From a bacterium (lineage in GTDB: Bacteria > Joyebacterota > Joyebacteria > Joyebacterales > Joyebacteraceae): a DNA stretch of 64,000 nucleotides. The position numbers were made by a program, and so were the translations under genes. Of the stretch, positions 19,395-28,768 are shown one piece after another. Within the stretch, counting starts at the first letter, position 1. Every line of letters begins with the position of its first letter. The notes below the pieces were generated by a model. It was given only the letters and a program-made list of their open reading frames with translations, did not search any database and was not told the DNA's origin. Location of the stretch: contig JAPEKQ010000003.1 of the NCBI GenBank assembly GCA_029990205.1, forward strand, positions 62,001 through 126,000, read 5' to 3'.

Positions 19395-21832
19395 GACCAC
19401 GCGCAGGGAAGAAGAGCACCGAGAAGGGACAGAAGCAGCCGACGTCCCGACGCGGAGTCAGGTCGGGCACGTCCGCGACTCCGTGCGGTGAAGACTCACG
19501 GATCCTTGGTCGCCACGCCACACTCATCTGCGTCTCGGTGATCGTCGGCGTGGCGCTGCTGATGTTCCAGCGCGTCATCTTCGCGGGAGAGATCCTCACA
19601 GGCGGCGACGTTCTGGCCGGCGCCGCGATCTTCGAGGACTACGCGCAGAGTCGTGTCGCCGCGGGACACCTCCCGTTCTGGAACCCGTACATCTTCTCCG
19701 GGATGCCCTTCTTCGAGAGCATGACGTGGAACGGCATCGTCTACCCGAGCTACTGGATCCGTCGTGTCATCGAAGCGATCCCCGGCGTCGAGCTTCCACG
19801 CCTGACCTTCATCGTCCTGCACTACATACTCGCCGGGATCGGGACGTTCGCCTATCTGAGATCTCGCCGCGTCGGACACGCGGGCGCCCTCGCGGGCGGA
19901 CTGGCGTACATGCTCACGCCGCACCTCGTCGGTCTGGCCGGTATCGGCCACGGCGGGAAGGTGCTCACCGGAGCGTACATCCCGCTCGTCCTGATGGCGG
20001 CCCACCAGCTGCTCGACACCGGTGAGCGCCGGTGGCTGGGTCTGCTGGGTCTCTTCGGAGGCCTTCAGTTCCTGGCGCGCCACGTCCAGGTCAGCTACTA
20101 CACCTGGATCGCGGTCGGGATACTCATCGTCTACTTCGCGTTCTCGGCATTCCGCGACAAGCGGGGGTGGGGCTTCATCGGAAGCAGGACCGCGATGGTC
20201 ATCGGCGGCGGCGTCCTCGCCGCGGCGATCGCCGGGATCCTGCTCATCCCGCTCCAGAGCTACTCGCTGCTCTCGACGAGAGTCGCGGAGTCCGGCGGCA
20301 TGGGGTTCGATCAGGCCACGATGTGGTCCTTCCATCCGAAGGAGCTCCTGACCTTCCTGGTTCCTTCGGCGTTCGGTCTGGCCAACGAGACGTACTGGGG
20401 GCCGATGCCGTTCAACCAGGTCTCGCACTACGCGGGATACGTGGCGCTGGCGCTGGCAGCGCTCGCGCTCGGCACCAGTCGAACGAGGAGCGTTCGCTAT
20501 CTCGGTATTCTCACCGCCGTCTGTCTGGTTCTGAGCTTCGGGAAGTACGTCACACCGCTCTACCGCGTGCTCTATACAGTGCTCCCGGGCTTCAGCCGCT
20601 TCCGTGTGCCCGCTCTCTTCCTGCTGTTCGCGCAGTTCGCCATCGCGGCGCTCGCAGGACACGGCGTCTCGGTCGTCCTGGGTGAGACCCGGGCGAGAGT
20701 CGGGAGCTGGAAGGCCTGGGCTGCGGTCCTCGCAGGCGCCGGGATACTCGTCGGCGTCATCGTCGCGGCCGGACGGACCGGCATGGAGCAGACCGCGACC
20801 GCTGCTCTGCTCTCGAAGCATGCCGGTGCCGCGCCCGCAGCGCTCAGACCCATCGCCGCGCAGGCGGCGCGGATCGGCGTTCGCGACGCGGGCATCCTCA
20901 TCGCGTTCGCAGCGGCCACGGGCGTGGCAGTCTTCGTCGCATCGATGAGGAAGCTCGCGGGATGGATCGGCGCGCTGTTGCTCATCGGGGTCCTGGTCTG
21001 GGATGTCTGGCTTGTGGACGCGCGCTTCATGAACCCGGAACGGATGCGTCCGCTCGACAGCTACTACCCGCAGACGACCGCTGTTCGCTACCTCAAGCAG
21101 CAGGAGGGGCAGTTCCGTATCGCCCCTCTCGGAGCTGAGTTCGGTTCGAACGCATGGATGTACCATCGCATTCAGTCGATGGGCGGGTACCACCCGGCCA
21201 AGCTCGCGTCGTACAACAAGCTTCTCGAGGTTCTCACACTGGCCGACCTGAGGTTCATGGCGCTCGCGAACGTCCGGTACGTCGTGGGACCCGACCAGGA
21301 GCTTGGACACCCGGCGTTCCGGATGGTGGCTCCCGGCGTTCACGAGTTCCTCGGGGTGCTCCCACGGACCTTCCTGATCGGTGACGCCCGCGAGGTCATG
21401 GGGGAAGGGCTTGTGCTCGGAGAGATGCGCACCGACGGGTTCAACCCGGGCGCCTACGCCATCGTCCAGGGCAATCTGCCGGGGCCCGTGGAGTCGGCCG
21501 AGGGAGGAGCGGCCAGGATCGTCACGTACGAGCCGGAACGCATTGTGATCGAGGCGACGGCCCCGCGACCTTGTCTTCTGTTTCTCTCGGAGGTATACTA
21601 TCCGAACGGCTGGAAGGCCTACGTAGATGGCGAGGAGACCACCATTTACCGCACCAACTTCGCCTTCCGATCCGTCTATCTCGAGTCCGGCGAGCACACG
21701 GTGGAGTTCGTCTATGAGCCGCCCTCGGTCCGTACGGGCCTCATGGTCACTCTCATCGGTCTCGCCGCTGTCATTCTGTTGATCGTCCTCCCGAGGCGCG
21801 CGCGGAGAGACCCCCAAGGAGCCGCTGCATGA
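19391..21832 (+). CDS. YfhO-family multispanning membrane protein
   Basis: The protein has 813 residues. After a basic N terminus of about 35 residues come about a dozen transmembrane segments and a large extracytoplasmic C-terminal domain (about residues 560-780), ending in another membrane helix and RRARRD. The segment ILTGGDVLAG...FWNPYIFSGMPFFES is characteristic of YfhO, a GT-C-fold family linked to glycosylation of wall polymers. It overlaps its neighbours on both sides, so it is probably co-translated with the flippase and the GT2 that follows. Confidence 0.8.
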   Translation: MRPRAGKKSTEKGQKQPTSRRGVRSGTSATPCGEDSRILGRHATLICVSVIVGVALLMFQRVIFAGEILTGGDVLAGAAIFEDYAQSRVAAGHLPFWNPYIFSGMPFFESMTWNGIVYPSYWIRRVIEAIPGVELPRLTFIVLHYILAGIGTFAYLRSRRVGHAGALAGGLAYMLTPHLVGLAGIGHGGKVLTGAYIPLVLMAAHQLLDTGERRWLGLLGLFGGLQFLARHVQVSYYTWIAVGILIVYFAFSAFRDKRGWGFIGSRTAMVIGGGVLAAAIAGILLIPLQSYSLLSTRVAESGGMGFDQATMWSFHPKELLTFLVPSAFGLANETYWGPMPFNQVSHYAGYVALALAALALGTSRTRSVRYLGILTAVCLVLSFGKYVTPLYRVLYTVLPGFSRFRVPALFLLFAQFAIAALAGHGVSVVLGETRARVGSWKAWAAVLAGAGILVGVIVAAGRTGMEQTATAALLSKHAGAAPAALRPIAAQAARIGVRDAGILIAFAAATGVAVFVASMRKLAGWIGALLLIGVLVWDVWLVDARFMNPERMRPLDSYYPQTTAVRYLKQQEGQFRIAPLGAEFGSNAWMYHRIQSMGGYHPAKLASYNKLLEVLTLADLRFMALANVRYVVGPDQELGHPAFRMVAPGVHEFLGVLPRTFLIGDAREVMGEGLVLGEMRTDGFNPGAYAIVQGNLPGPVESAEGGAARIVTYEPERIVIEATAPRPCLLFLSEVYYPNGWKAYVDGEETTIYRTNFAFRSVYLESGEHTVEFVYEPPSVRTGLMVTLIGLAAVILLIVLPRRARRDPQGAAA

Positions 21833-22542
21833 AGGTGATGGTCGTCGTCCCGACCTACAACGAACGTGAGAACATCTCGAATCTCGTTCCGAAGCTTCTT
21901 GCCCATGGTGAGCACATCAACCTGCTCGTGGTGGACGACGGGTCGCCGGACGGCACAGGCGAGTACATCGATGAACTCGCGGCGGAGAATCCCCGCATAC
22001 GCGCGCTCCACAGACCGTCCAAGATGGGACTCGGCTCCGCCTACGTCGCCGGCTTCAAGCACGCGCTGACGACCGACGTCGACCGCATCGTCCAGATGGA
22101 CGCCGACTTCTCGCACGACCCCGAGGAGGTCCCGAACCTCCTCCGTGAGTCGGAGAAGTACGATGTCGTCCTCGGCTCTCGCTACATCACGGGAGCGAAC
22201 GTCGTCAACTGGCCGCTCCAGCGGCTGTTTCTGAGCTACTTCGCGAACGTCTATACCCATCTGATCACGGGGCTGCCGCTCCGGGACTCCACGGGCGGGT
22301 TCAAGTGTTTCCGGCGCGAAGTGCTGGAAGCGATCGACCTCGACACAATACGGTCCGACGGCTACTCGTTCCAGATCGAGGTCAACTTCAGGTGCTGGAG
22401 GAAGGGGTTCTCGATTCGCGAGATCCCGATCGTGTTCGTCGACCGCCACTCCGGCACATCCAAGATGTCCCGCCGAATCGTCTGGGAGGCGACGTGGCTG
22501 GTGTGGCGCCTGAGGCTCGAGCGCATCCTCAGAAGGAAGTAG
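21829..22542 (+). CDS. Polyprenol-phosphate mannose synthase-like glycosyltransferase (DPM1 type)
   Basis: The 237-residue GT2 protein has no membrane helices. It has VVVPTYNERENISNLV, LLVVDDGSPDGTGEYI, QMDADFSHDPEEVP, the RDSTGGFKCFRREVL block and a late DRHSGTSKMSRRIVWEA, all typical of DPM1-like enzymes that make polyprenyl-phosphate mannose. Such a donor suits the YfhO and GT87 membrane transferases in this cluster. It begins in an ATGA overlap. Confidence 0.87.
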   Translation: MKVMVVVPTYNERENISNLVPKLLAHGEHINLLVVDDGSPDGTGEYIDELAAENPRIRALHRPSKMGLGSAYVAGFKHALTTDVDRIVQMDADFSHDPEEVPNLLRESEKYDVVLGSRYITGANVVNWPLQRLFLSYFANVYTHLITGLPLRDSTGGFKCFRREVLEAIDLDTIRSDGYSFQIEVNFRCWRKGFSIREIPIVFVDRHSGTSKMSRRIVWEATWLVWRLRLERILRRK

Positions 22543-24698
22543 CGGGGGGCGGAACGGAGCTCGATCTCTCGATCATCATCGTCGGGTACAACAGCGCCGA
22601 GCCGCTGGCGGCGTGTCTGCGATCGCTCGCGGAGTGCCCGGACACCGTGTCGCGCGAAGTGCTTGTCGTCGACAACGCCTCGAGCGATGACACGTCCCTG
22701 ATGGTGAAGCGCGAGTTCCCGTGGGTCGAGCTGTATCAGAACGCCGCGAACGTCGGGCTGTCGCGAGCGGTCAATCGCGGGATCCGGGCGTCGCGCGGTC
22801 GGCACATCCTGGTGCTGAATCCTGACATCGAAGCGCGTTCCGGCTCGCTCGACGCGCTGGTGGCGTTCATGGACGCCACACCCGAGGCCGGACTGGTCGG
22901 CGCGAAGCTCATCAACACCGACGGTACGCTTCAGCTCTCGTGCAGGGGTTTCTACACGTTCTGGACACTCCTGCTTCGACGCACGTTCCTCGGGAAGCTG
23001 TTCCGGAACAGTGGCGCGATCCGCCGCCACCTGATGCTCGACTACGACCACGAGACCGCCCGGAAGGTCGACTGGGTCCTCGGTGCCTGCATGCTCGTCC
23101 GGCGGGCGGCGATGGCGGATGTCGGAGCGATGGACGAGCGGTACTTCCTGTACTTCGAGGATGTCGACTGGTGCTACCGGATGTGGCGCGGGGGCTGGAC
23201 GGTCTGGTACGTCCCGGACTCCGTCATGGACCATCGACACGCCCGGGGAAGCGCACGGCCGGGGCTTAACAAGCTCCTCATCGCGCACCTCATCTCGCTC
23301 CTCCACTTCTACGAGAAGTGGGGAGGGGTCATCTACCGGATGAAGAAGCATCGACGCATACTTCTGACCACCCTGAGCCTTCTGGCGGACCTCGTTGCCG
23401 TCAACGCCGGGTTCATACTCGCGTACGCGCTGCGGTCGAGTCTGCGCGGGTTCCTGACGAAGCCGCTCTTCGGCCTCGGGGTCTATGACACGTTCATCAT
23501 CTTCGCGAACATCGTGTTCGTTCTGGTGTTCGCGTTCTTCGGGCTGTACAGCGGGCGACGCGACCGTGAGAGCGGCGCCGACATCGCGGTTCGGGTGGGA
23601 CGTGCGGCCGTCGTGGCGGGTGTCGTGCTGATGGCAAGCACGTTCCTGACATCGACCACCGTGTACTCGCGTCTGCTCGTGGGCGCCTTCTGCGTGATCG
23701 TCGTGGTGCTCGACGTCGCGCTGCGCGGGATCATCAGATGGATCCAGAATCAGGCCCGTGCGGGACGGTTCGACCTGACGCGGGTGGCCGTCGTCGGGAC
23801 GGGCTCGACGGCGACACTGCTTGCCGAGCGCATCGCGGCCGCGCCCGAACTCGGGTACGATCTCGCCGGGCTCGTCTCCGAACGCCCGCGTGACTCGGAG
23901 ACGAGCGAACGACTCGCGGTACCGGTCATCGGACACCTCGAGGAGCTCCCGGCCCTGATCGAGCGGCAGAGACTCGAGGAGGTCATCTTCGCGGAGCCGG
24001 AGCTCTCGAGCACCGAGATCGCGGACTTCCTCATCCGCGCCCGTCGAAGCACCGTCGACGTGAAGATGGTCTCCGACCTCACGAACCTGCTGACGCAGCG
24101 CGCGCGTGTGGAGGAGTTCCTGGACGTCCCCATCGTCGCCTTCGAGCGTGAAGCGCTTCTCGGGGCTCAGGCGGGTGTGAAGCGGGCCGTCGACCTCGTG
24201 GGGGCGGGCGCCCTGTTGATCATCTCGAGTCCGGTCCTTGCCGTCGCGGCGCTCGTGGCGGCAGCGTCCACGCCGCGCGGTCTCTTCTCGCGCGGAGAGC
24301 GGGTCGGGCTCGCGGAACACTCCTTCGGCAAGTGGAGCCTCCGAGAGCACGAGCCTCCGAGCGCGCTCCGCCGGTACGTCGAGCGGCACGGCCTCTCACG
24401 CGTACCCGAGTTGCTGAACGTCGTCGCCGGCGACATGAGCCTTGTCGGTCCTGCGCCTCTCACAACGGCGGAGGCCGCGGGCTGCTCTGCGCGTGAACGG
24501 GTTCGGTTCGACGCGCGTCCCGGCATCACGGGACTGGCCCAGGTCGCGTCCGCCGCTCACGCGGTGCGCGACGGAGGAAGAGCGCTCGACGCCTACTACG
24601 TCCAGAACTGGTCGCTGGGCGGCGACCTGCGGATCATCATGCGCTGGTGGCTCCTGTGTGTCGGCGGTCGCTGCGCTCCACGACACCGGGATGTGTAA
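22503..24698 (+). CDS. Fusion of GT2 glycosyltransferase and polyprenyl-phosphate phosphoglycosyl transferase
   Basis: The N-terminal part (to about residue 280) is a rhamnosyltransferase-like GT2: SIIIVGYNSAEPL, VVDNASSDDTS, LNPDIEARSG, YFEDVDWCYRMW. It is followed by about four membrane segments, a CoA-binding-like Rossmann domain (VAVVGTGSTATLLAERI) and a bacterial sugar transferase domain from about residue 558 (GVKRAVDLVGAG, ERVGL, NVVAGDMSLVGPAPL, RPGITGLAQV). The usual LDELPQ, which carries the catalytic Asp-Glu, reads LSRVPE here, and the KFRSM motif is KWSLRE, so activity is doubtful. The start is uncertain: no start codon follows the previous stop, so I use a GTG 40 bases inside it. 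Confidence 0.78.
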   Translation: MAPEARAHPQKEVAGGGTELDLSIIIVGYNSAEPLAACLRSLAECPDTVSREVLVVDNASSDDTSLMVKREFPWVELYQNAANVGLSRAVNRGIRASRGRHILVLNPDIEARSGSLDALVAFMDATPEAGLVGAKLINTDGTLQLSCRGFYTFWTLLLRRTFLGKLFRNSGAIRRHLMLDYDHETARKVDWVLGACMLVRRAAMADVGAMDERYFLYFEDVDWCYRMWRGGWTVWYVPDSVMDHRHARGSARPGLNKLLIAHLISLLHFYEKWGGVIYRMKKHRRILLTTLSLLADLVAVNAGFILAYALRSSLRGFLTKPLFGLGVYDTFIIFANIVFVLVFAFFGLYSGRRDRESGADIAVRVGRAAVVAGVVLMASTFLTSTTVYSRLLVGAFCVIVVVLDVALRGIIRWIQNQARAGRFDLTRVAVVGTGSTATLLAERIAAAPELGYDLAGLVSERPRDSETSERLAVPVIGHLEELPALIERQRLEEVIFAEPELSSTEIADFLIRARRSTVDVKMVSDLTNLLTQRARVEEFLDVPIVAFEREALLGAQAGVKRAVDLVGAGALLIISSPVLAVAALVAAASTPRGLFSRGERVGLAEHSFGKWSLREHEPPSALRRYVERHGLSRVPELLNVVAGDMSLVGPAPLTTAEAAGCSARERVRFDARPGITGLAQVASAAHAVRDGGRALDAYYVQNWSLGGDLRIIMRWWLLCVGGRCAPRHRDV

Positions 24699-24718
24699 GT
24701 CCGACAGGAGGAACTGAC

Positions 24719-26062
24719 ATGCACAGAGGCACTCTCACGCTCGTCATCATCATCCTGTGCTTCGCGAGCGTCGCGTCCGCGGAGGACTGGACGTCCGTAA
24801 GCTTCCCGGACGATGCCAAGATCTGGGACATGGGGATCGATGGAAGCGTTCTCTGGTTCTCGACGCAGGGGCAGGGGCTGGTCGGGTACGACGACGGGAG
24901 CTGGGTGACACACACGCAGAGCGACGGTGGTATACGGAACAACAACTGGAACTACGGGCTGCTCGTCAGCGACTTCGGGTACATCTGGGTCACCCGCGAC
25001 GGGGCCTCGACGCTCGACCGGCTTGACGACAACGGCACGTTCTCCTACAAGGACGACGATCTCTGGAGCTACTACGACTATCCGGAGGATCTCGCAAACA
25101 AGCGTGTCTTCTCATCCGCCGAGGACTCCGAGGGGCGCTCGTGGTTCGGCATGCGCGACGAGAACCTGAGCCGCACCGGCATTCTCGAGCTCTTCATCGA
25201 CAACTCCGACACGACGACGGCCGACGACGAGTGGTTCCACTACGACAACGTGTGGACCCCCGACTCCACGAGCTTCGGCGGTGACGACGTGCGCGCCCTG
25301 TTGGTGGACGATCAGGACCGGCTCTGGATCGGCTACTACGGTTCCGGGATCGACCTCTGGGAGTACGGCAACCCGCGCGTCTTCGCAGACGATGTCTGGA
25401 CGCATTTCGCCGAGGAGGACGGTCTCCCCGAGGACGACGTCCACACCTTCTGGCAGGGGAGCGACGGAACCATCTGGGCCGGAACGCTCGGCGGACTGGC
25501 CGCGTATGACGAGCAGAGCGGTACGTGGTCAACGATACCCGGCCTTCCGGGGACTCAGGCGCGCAGCATCTCGGAGGACGCGCAGGGCCACATCTGGGTC
25601 GGCACGAGCGCAGGCATTGCGATGCTCTATGCGAACCGGACGGTCGCGTTCACGTACACGACCGATGACGGTCTCGCGGACGAGCAGGTCGATCATGTGG
25701 CTGTGGATGTCGCCTCCGGCGACGTCTGGGCCGTGACCAAGGACAACGTGGCCGACGAAACGACGCTGAACGTCTTCCGTTCGGGGATCGTCGAGGGAAC
25801 CGGAACGCTCTTCGTCTATCCGAACCCGTGGCGTGAGGGCGTCTCTGAGGGTCAGATCCAGCTCTACGGCGCGCCGGAGGGATCGCTTGTTGAGATCTTC
25901 GATGTGACCGGTGAGAAGCTGGTCGAACTCCCGCCCTCTGAGCCGTACATCTGGGATTCGCTGGACGACTCGCTCAACGAGGTCCCCAGCGGCGTCTATC
26001 TGGTGCGGGTCGAGGTCCCCGGGGGAGAGGTCGAGATCGTCAAGCTGGCCATCATCAGATAG
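24719..26062 (+). CDS. Secreted beta-propeller protein with C-terminal sorting-type domain
   Basis: The 447-residue protein has a Sec signal peptide (LTLVIIILCFASVASA) and repeats of the two-component-regulator propeller type, such as LWFSTQGQGLVGYD, LWIGYYGSGIDLW and IWVGTSAGIAML. There is no kinase domain. The last ~80 residues start at FVYPNPWREG and end GVYLVRVEVPGGEVEIVKLAIIR-like, the layout of FlgD-Ig or T9SS-type C-terminal domains in the FCB group. The start follows an AGGAGG. It sits between two nucleotide-sugar/lipid-carrier genes, so a surface location tied to the glycan is possible. Confidence 0.75.
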   Translation: MHRGTLTLVIIILCFASVASAEDWTSVSFPDDAKIWDMGIDGSVLWFSTQGQGLVGYDDGSWVTHTQSDGGIRNNNWNYGLLVSDFGYIWVTRDGASTLDRLDDNGTFSYKDDDLWSYYDYPEDLANKRVFSSAEDSEGRSWFGMRDENLSRTGILELFIDNSDTTTADDEWFHYDNVWTPDSTSFGGDDVRALLVDDQDRLWIGYYGSGIDLWEYGNPRVFADDVWTHFAEEDGLPEDDVHTFWQGSDGTIWAGTLGGLAAYDEQSGTWSTIPGLPGTQARSISEDAQGHIWVGTSAGIAMLYANRTVAFTYTTDDGLADEQVDHVAVDVASGDVWAVTKDNVADETTLNVFRSGIVEGTGTLFVYPNPWREGVSEGQIQLYGAPEGSLVEIFDVTGEKLVELPPSEPYIWDSLDDSLNEVPSGVYLVRVEVPGGEVEIVKLAIIR

Positions 26063-26125
26063 CTGCAACGTGAAGGAACGCCCGACTGAGCGTTGGCACC
26101 CCGATCGACAACACAAGGATGATCC

Positions 26126-27589
26126 ATGAGCGACGAGGCTGGCAAGACACGGACACTGATCGTTGGGGCGGGCGCGGCCGGAGGGATGGTCGCGGAGGAG
26201 ATGCGCCTCAGGCCTGAGCAGGGCTACGCCGTGGTCGGGTTCCTGGACGACGACGAGGGGAAGATCGGGACGGAGGTGGCCGGGCTTCCCGTGCTCGGGA
26301 GGATCACCGATCTCATCGCGATCGCGCGAGATGAACGAATCGACCAGGTCGTCATCGCCATCCCGTCCGCGTCCGGCGCATCCATCCGCGGTGTCGTGGC
26401 GCTCTGCGACGAAGCCGAGACGCCGGCGAAGATCGTCCCGGGTGTCTGGGAGATCATCCTCGGCGACGTCACCATCAGCCAGCTCCGCCAGGTCCTCCCC
26501 GAGGATCTCCTCGGACGCGAAACGGTGGTCCTGGACAGTCAGGAGATGACAGGATACCTCAGTGATCGCACGGTGCTCATTACGGGTGCGGGAGGTTCCA
26601 TCGGGTCCGAGCTGGCGCGTCAGGTCGCATCCTTCGGTCCCGCCAGGCTCATCATGATGGGCCGCGGTGAGAACAGCATCTACGAGATCGACCAGGAGAT
26701 CGGACAGGACTATCCGGACGTCGAGCGCCACCTCGTCATCAGCAGCATCTCAGACCCGATGGCCGTCGAGGTCCTCTTCCGCGACGAACGCCCGGAGATC
26801 GTTCTTCACGCGGCGGCGCACAAGCACGTTCACCTGATGGAGGCGTACCCGGACGAGGCCGTGAAGAACAACGTGATGGGAACACGCATCCTCATTGACG
26901 CTGCCGTTCGCTACGGTGCGGACCGCGTCGTGATGCTCTCGACCGACAAGGCGGTGAGGCCGCGAGGCGTCATGGGCGCCTCGAAGCGTGTCGCGGAGTC
27001 GATCATGATCGAGCGCGCCTCGCGCGGGAGCGACACGAAGCTCATCGCCGTCCGCTTCGGGAATGTCCTGGGAAGCCGCGGGAGCGTGGTCCCGCTCTTC
27101 CGCCAGCAGATCAGTCACGGAGGACCGGTGACCGTGACTCATCCGGATGTAACGCGCTACTTCATGACGATTCGCGAGGCCGCGATGCTGGTTCTGGAAG
27201 CGGGTCTGACCGGTCATGGCGGAGAGATCTTCGTGCTCGATATGGGTGAGCCCATGCGGATCGCCGACCTCGCCACGCACCTGATACGTCTCTCCGGGTT
27301 CGAGCCCGGCAGGGATATTGCTATTGAGTTCTCGGGTCTGCGTCCGGGGGAGAAGCTCCACGAGGAGCTCTGGTACTCGGACGAGACTCTCCTTGAGACA
27401 GGCAGAAAGAAGGTGATGGTCGTCCAGTCTCCGACGGACGCCGTCGTCCCGGACCTCTGGGACCGCGTCAAGCGGCTTGAGGAACTCGCGGAACACTGCG
27501 ACAGGGACGGTGTCATCCGAGAGCTTGCCGACATCTTCCCCGACATGAAGGTAAGGACGGACAATGACGACGAAGACACCGGCTGCTGA
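26126..27589 (+). CDS. Nucleoside-diphosphate sugar epimerase/dehydratase (CapD/WbpM-like, no membrane domain)
   Basis: The protein has 487 residues and two Rossmann regions. The first (about residues 7-130) is the CoA-binding-like domain, TLIVGAGAAGGMVAEEM. The second is the SDR catalytic part: VLITGAGGSIGSELARQV, AAAHKHVHLMEAYP and MLSTDKAVRPRGVMGASKR, where the usual catalytic Tyr is Met, as in FlaA1/PglF-type enzymes. Longer family members carry four N-terminal membrane helices, which are absent here. It probably makes a 4-keto-6-deoxy sugar that the next gene aminates. Confidence 0.87.
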   Translation: MSDEAGKTRTLIVGAGAAGGMVAEEMRLRPEQGYAVVGFLDDDEGKIGTEVAGLPVLGRITDLIAIARDERIDQVVIAIPSASGASIRGVVALCDEAETPAKIVPGVWEIILGDVTISQLRQVLPEDLLGRETVVLDSQEMTGYLSDRTVLITGAGGSIGSELARQVASFGPARLIMMGRGENSIYEIDQEIGQDYPDVERHLVISSISDPMAVEVLFRDERPEIVLHAAAHKHVHLMEAYPDEAVKNNVMGTRILIDAAVRYGADRVVMLSTDKAVRPRGVMGASKRVAESIMIERASRGSDTKLIAVRFGNVLGSRGSVVPLFRQQISHGGPVTVTHPDVTRYFMTIREAAMLVLEAGLTGHGGEIFVLDMGEPMRIADLATHLIRLSGFEPGRDIAIEFSGLRPGEKLHEELWYSDETLLETGRKKVMVVQSPTDAVVPDLWDRVKRLEELAEHCDRDGVIRELADIFPDMKVRTDNDDEDTGC

Positions 27590-28763
27590 GGGTGGCGCTC
27601 CGGTCAGGAGTGATTTCCTCCCGTTCGCGCGCCCGTGCATCGAGGCGGCGGACATCGATCTCGTGGTGGAGACACTGCGCTCGGGATGGCTCACCGTCGG
27701 GCCGAAGACGCACGACTTCCAGCGTCGGGTCGCCGAGTACGTCGGTGTCGAATCCGCGGCCGCGCTGAACTCCTGCACGGCCGGGCTCCACCTGGCCATG
27801 GTCGCGCTGGGCATCGGGCCGGGTGACGAGGTCATCCTGCCGACGATCGACTTCACCTCGGGCGCGAACACCGTCTGCCATCTCGGCGCGACGCCGGTGC
27901 TCGTCGATGTCGACCCCGACACCATCTGTGCGACACGGGACCTCCTCGAGGCCGCCATCACGGATCGTACCCGGCTGCTCATGCCGGTTCACTTCGCGGG
28001 ACGGCCGTGCGACATGGACGGCATCATGGATATGGCCCGGGCACGCGGTCTCAAGGTGCTTGGAGACGCCGCGCACGCCATCGGCGCGGACATCGGCGGT
28101 CGCAGGATCGGAAGCATGGCCGACGTCACGTCGTTCAGCTTCTACGTCACCAAGGGGATCACGACCGGCGAGGGCGGCGCCGTCACATCGACCGATCCGG
28201 ATCTCACTGCACGCATCGCGCTGTTGGGGCTCCACGGAATGAGCAGTGACGCGTGGAAGCGCTACAGCGATCGTGGTCCGTGGTACTATGAGGTGCTCGA
28301 CGCCGGGTACAAGTACAACATGAGCGACATGCAGGCGGCCCTCGGCCTCTCGCAGATCGACCGCGTGGATACGTTCCGCGACCGCCGCCGCGAGATCGCC
28401 GACGCCTTCACCGAGGCGTTCACACCGAATCCGTGTGTCACGCCACCGCCGGCGTACACCGGCGGCCATCACGCCTGGCACCTCTACCCGATCCAGATCG
28501 ACGTGGACGCGCTCTCGATCGACCGCGACCAGTTCATCAAGCATCTGCTCGAGGAGGGCGTCGGGGTGAGCGTGCACTTCATCCCGCTCCACTACCACCC
28601 GTACTACCGCAAGCTGCTCGGCCACGCGCCCGGGAGCTTCCCCGTCGCGGAACGCTATTTCGACCGCGCCATATCGCTTCCCATCTACCCGTCGATGACT
28701 TCGAACGATGTGAGCGACGTCATCGAGGCGGTGGACAAGCTGACCTCGCACTACAGGAGGTAG
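27564..28763 (+). CDS. DegT/DnrJ/EryC1/StrS-family PLP aminotransferase
   Basis: The 399-residue protein has the fold-type I sugar aminotransferase markers LNSCTAGLHLAM, GDEVILPTIDFTSGAN, GDAAHAIGADIGG and the PLP-lysine segment SFYVTKGITTGEGGAV. It would convert the 4-keto sugar of the preceding dehydratase to an amino sugar. The two genes overlap by 26 bases. RBS AAGGACGG lies just upstream of the ATG. Confidence 0.9.
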   Translation: MTTKTPAAEGGAPVRSDFLPFARPCIEAADIDLVVETLRSGWLTVGPKTHDFQRRVAEYVGVESAAALNSCTAGLHLAMVALGIGPGDEVILPTIDFTSGANTVCHLGATPVLVDVDPDTICATRDLLEAAITDRTRLLMPVHFAGRPCDMDGIMDMARARGLKVLGDAAHAIGADIGGRRIGSMADVTSFSFYVTKGITTGEGGAVTSTDPDLTARIALLGLHGMSSDAWKRYSDRGPWYYEVLDAGYKYNMSDMQAALGLSQIDRVDTFRDRRREIADAFTEAFTPNPCVTPPPAYTGGHHAWHLYPIQIDVDALSIDRDQFIKHLLEEGVGVSVHFIPLHYHPYYRKLLGHAPGSFPVAERYFDRAISLPIYPSMTSNDVSDVIEAVDKLTSHYRR

Positions 28764-28768
28764 CCGTC

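Noticed and set aside
24719-26062. Two-component sensor kinase
   Set aside because: Propeller repeats are of the sensor type, but there is no membrane helix after the signal peptide and no kinase domain; the protein ends in a sorting-type domain.
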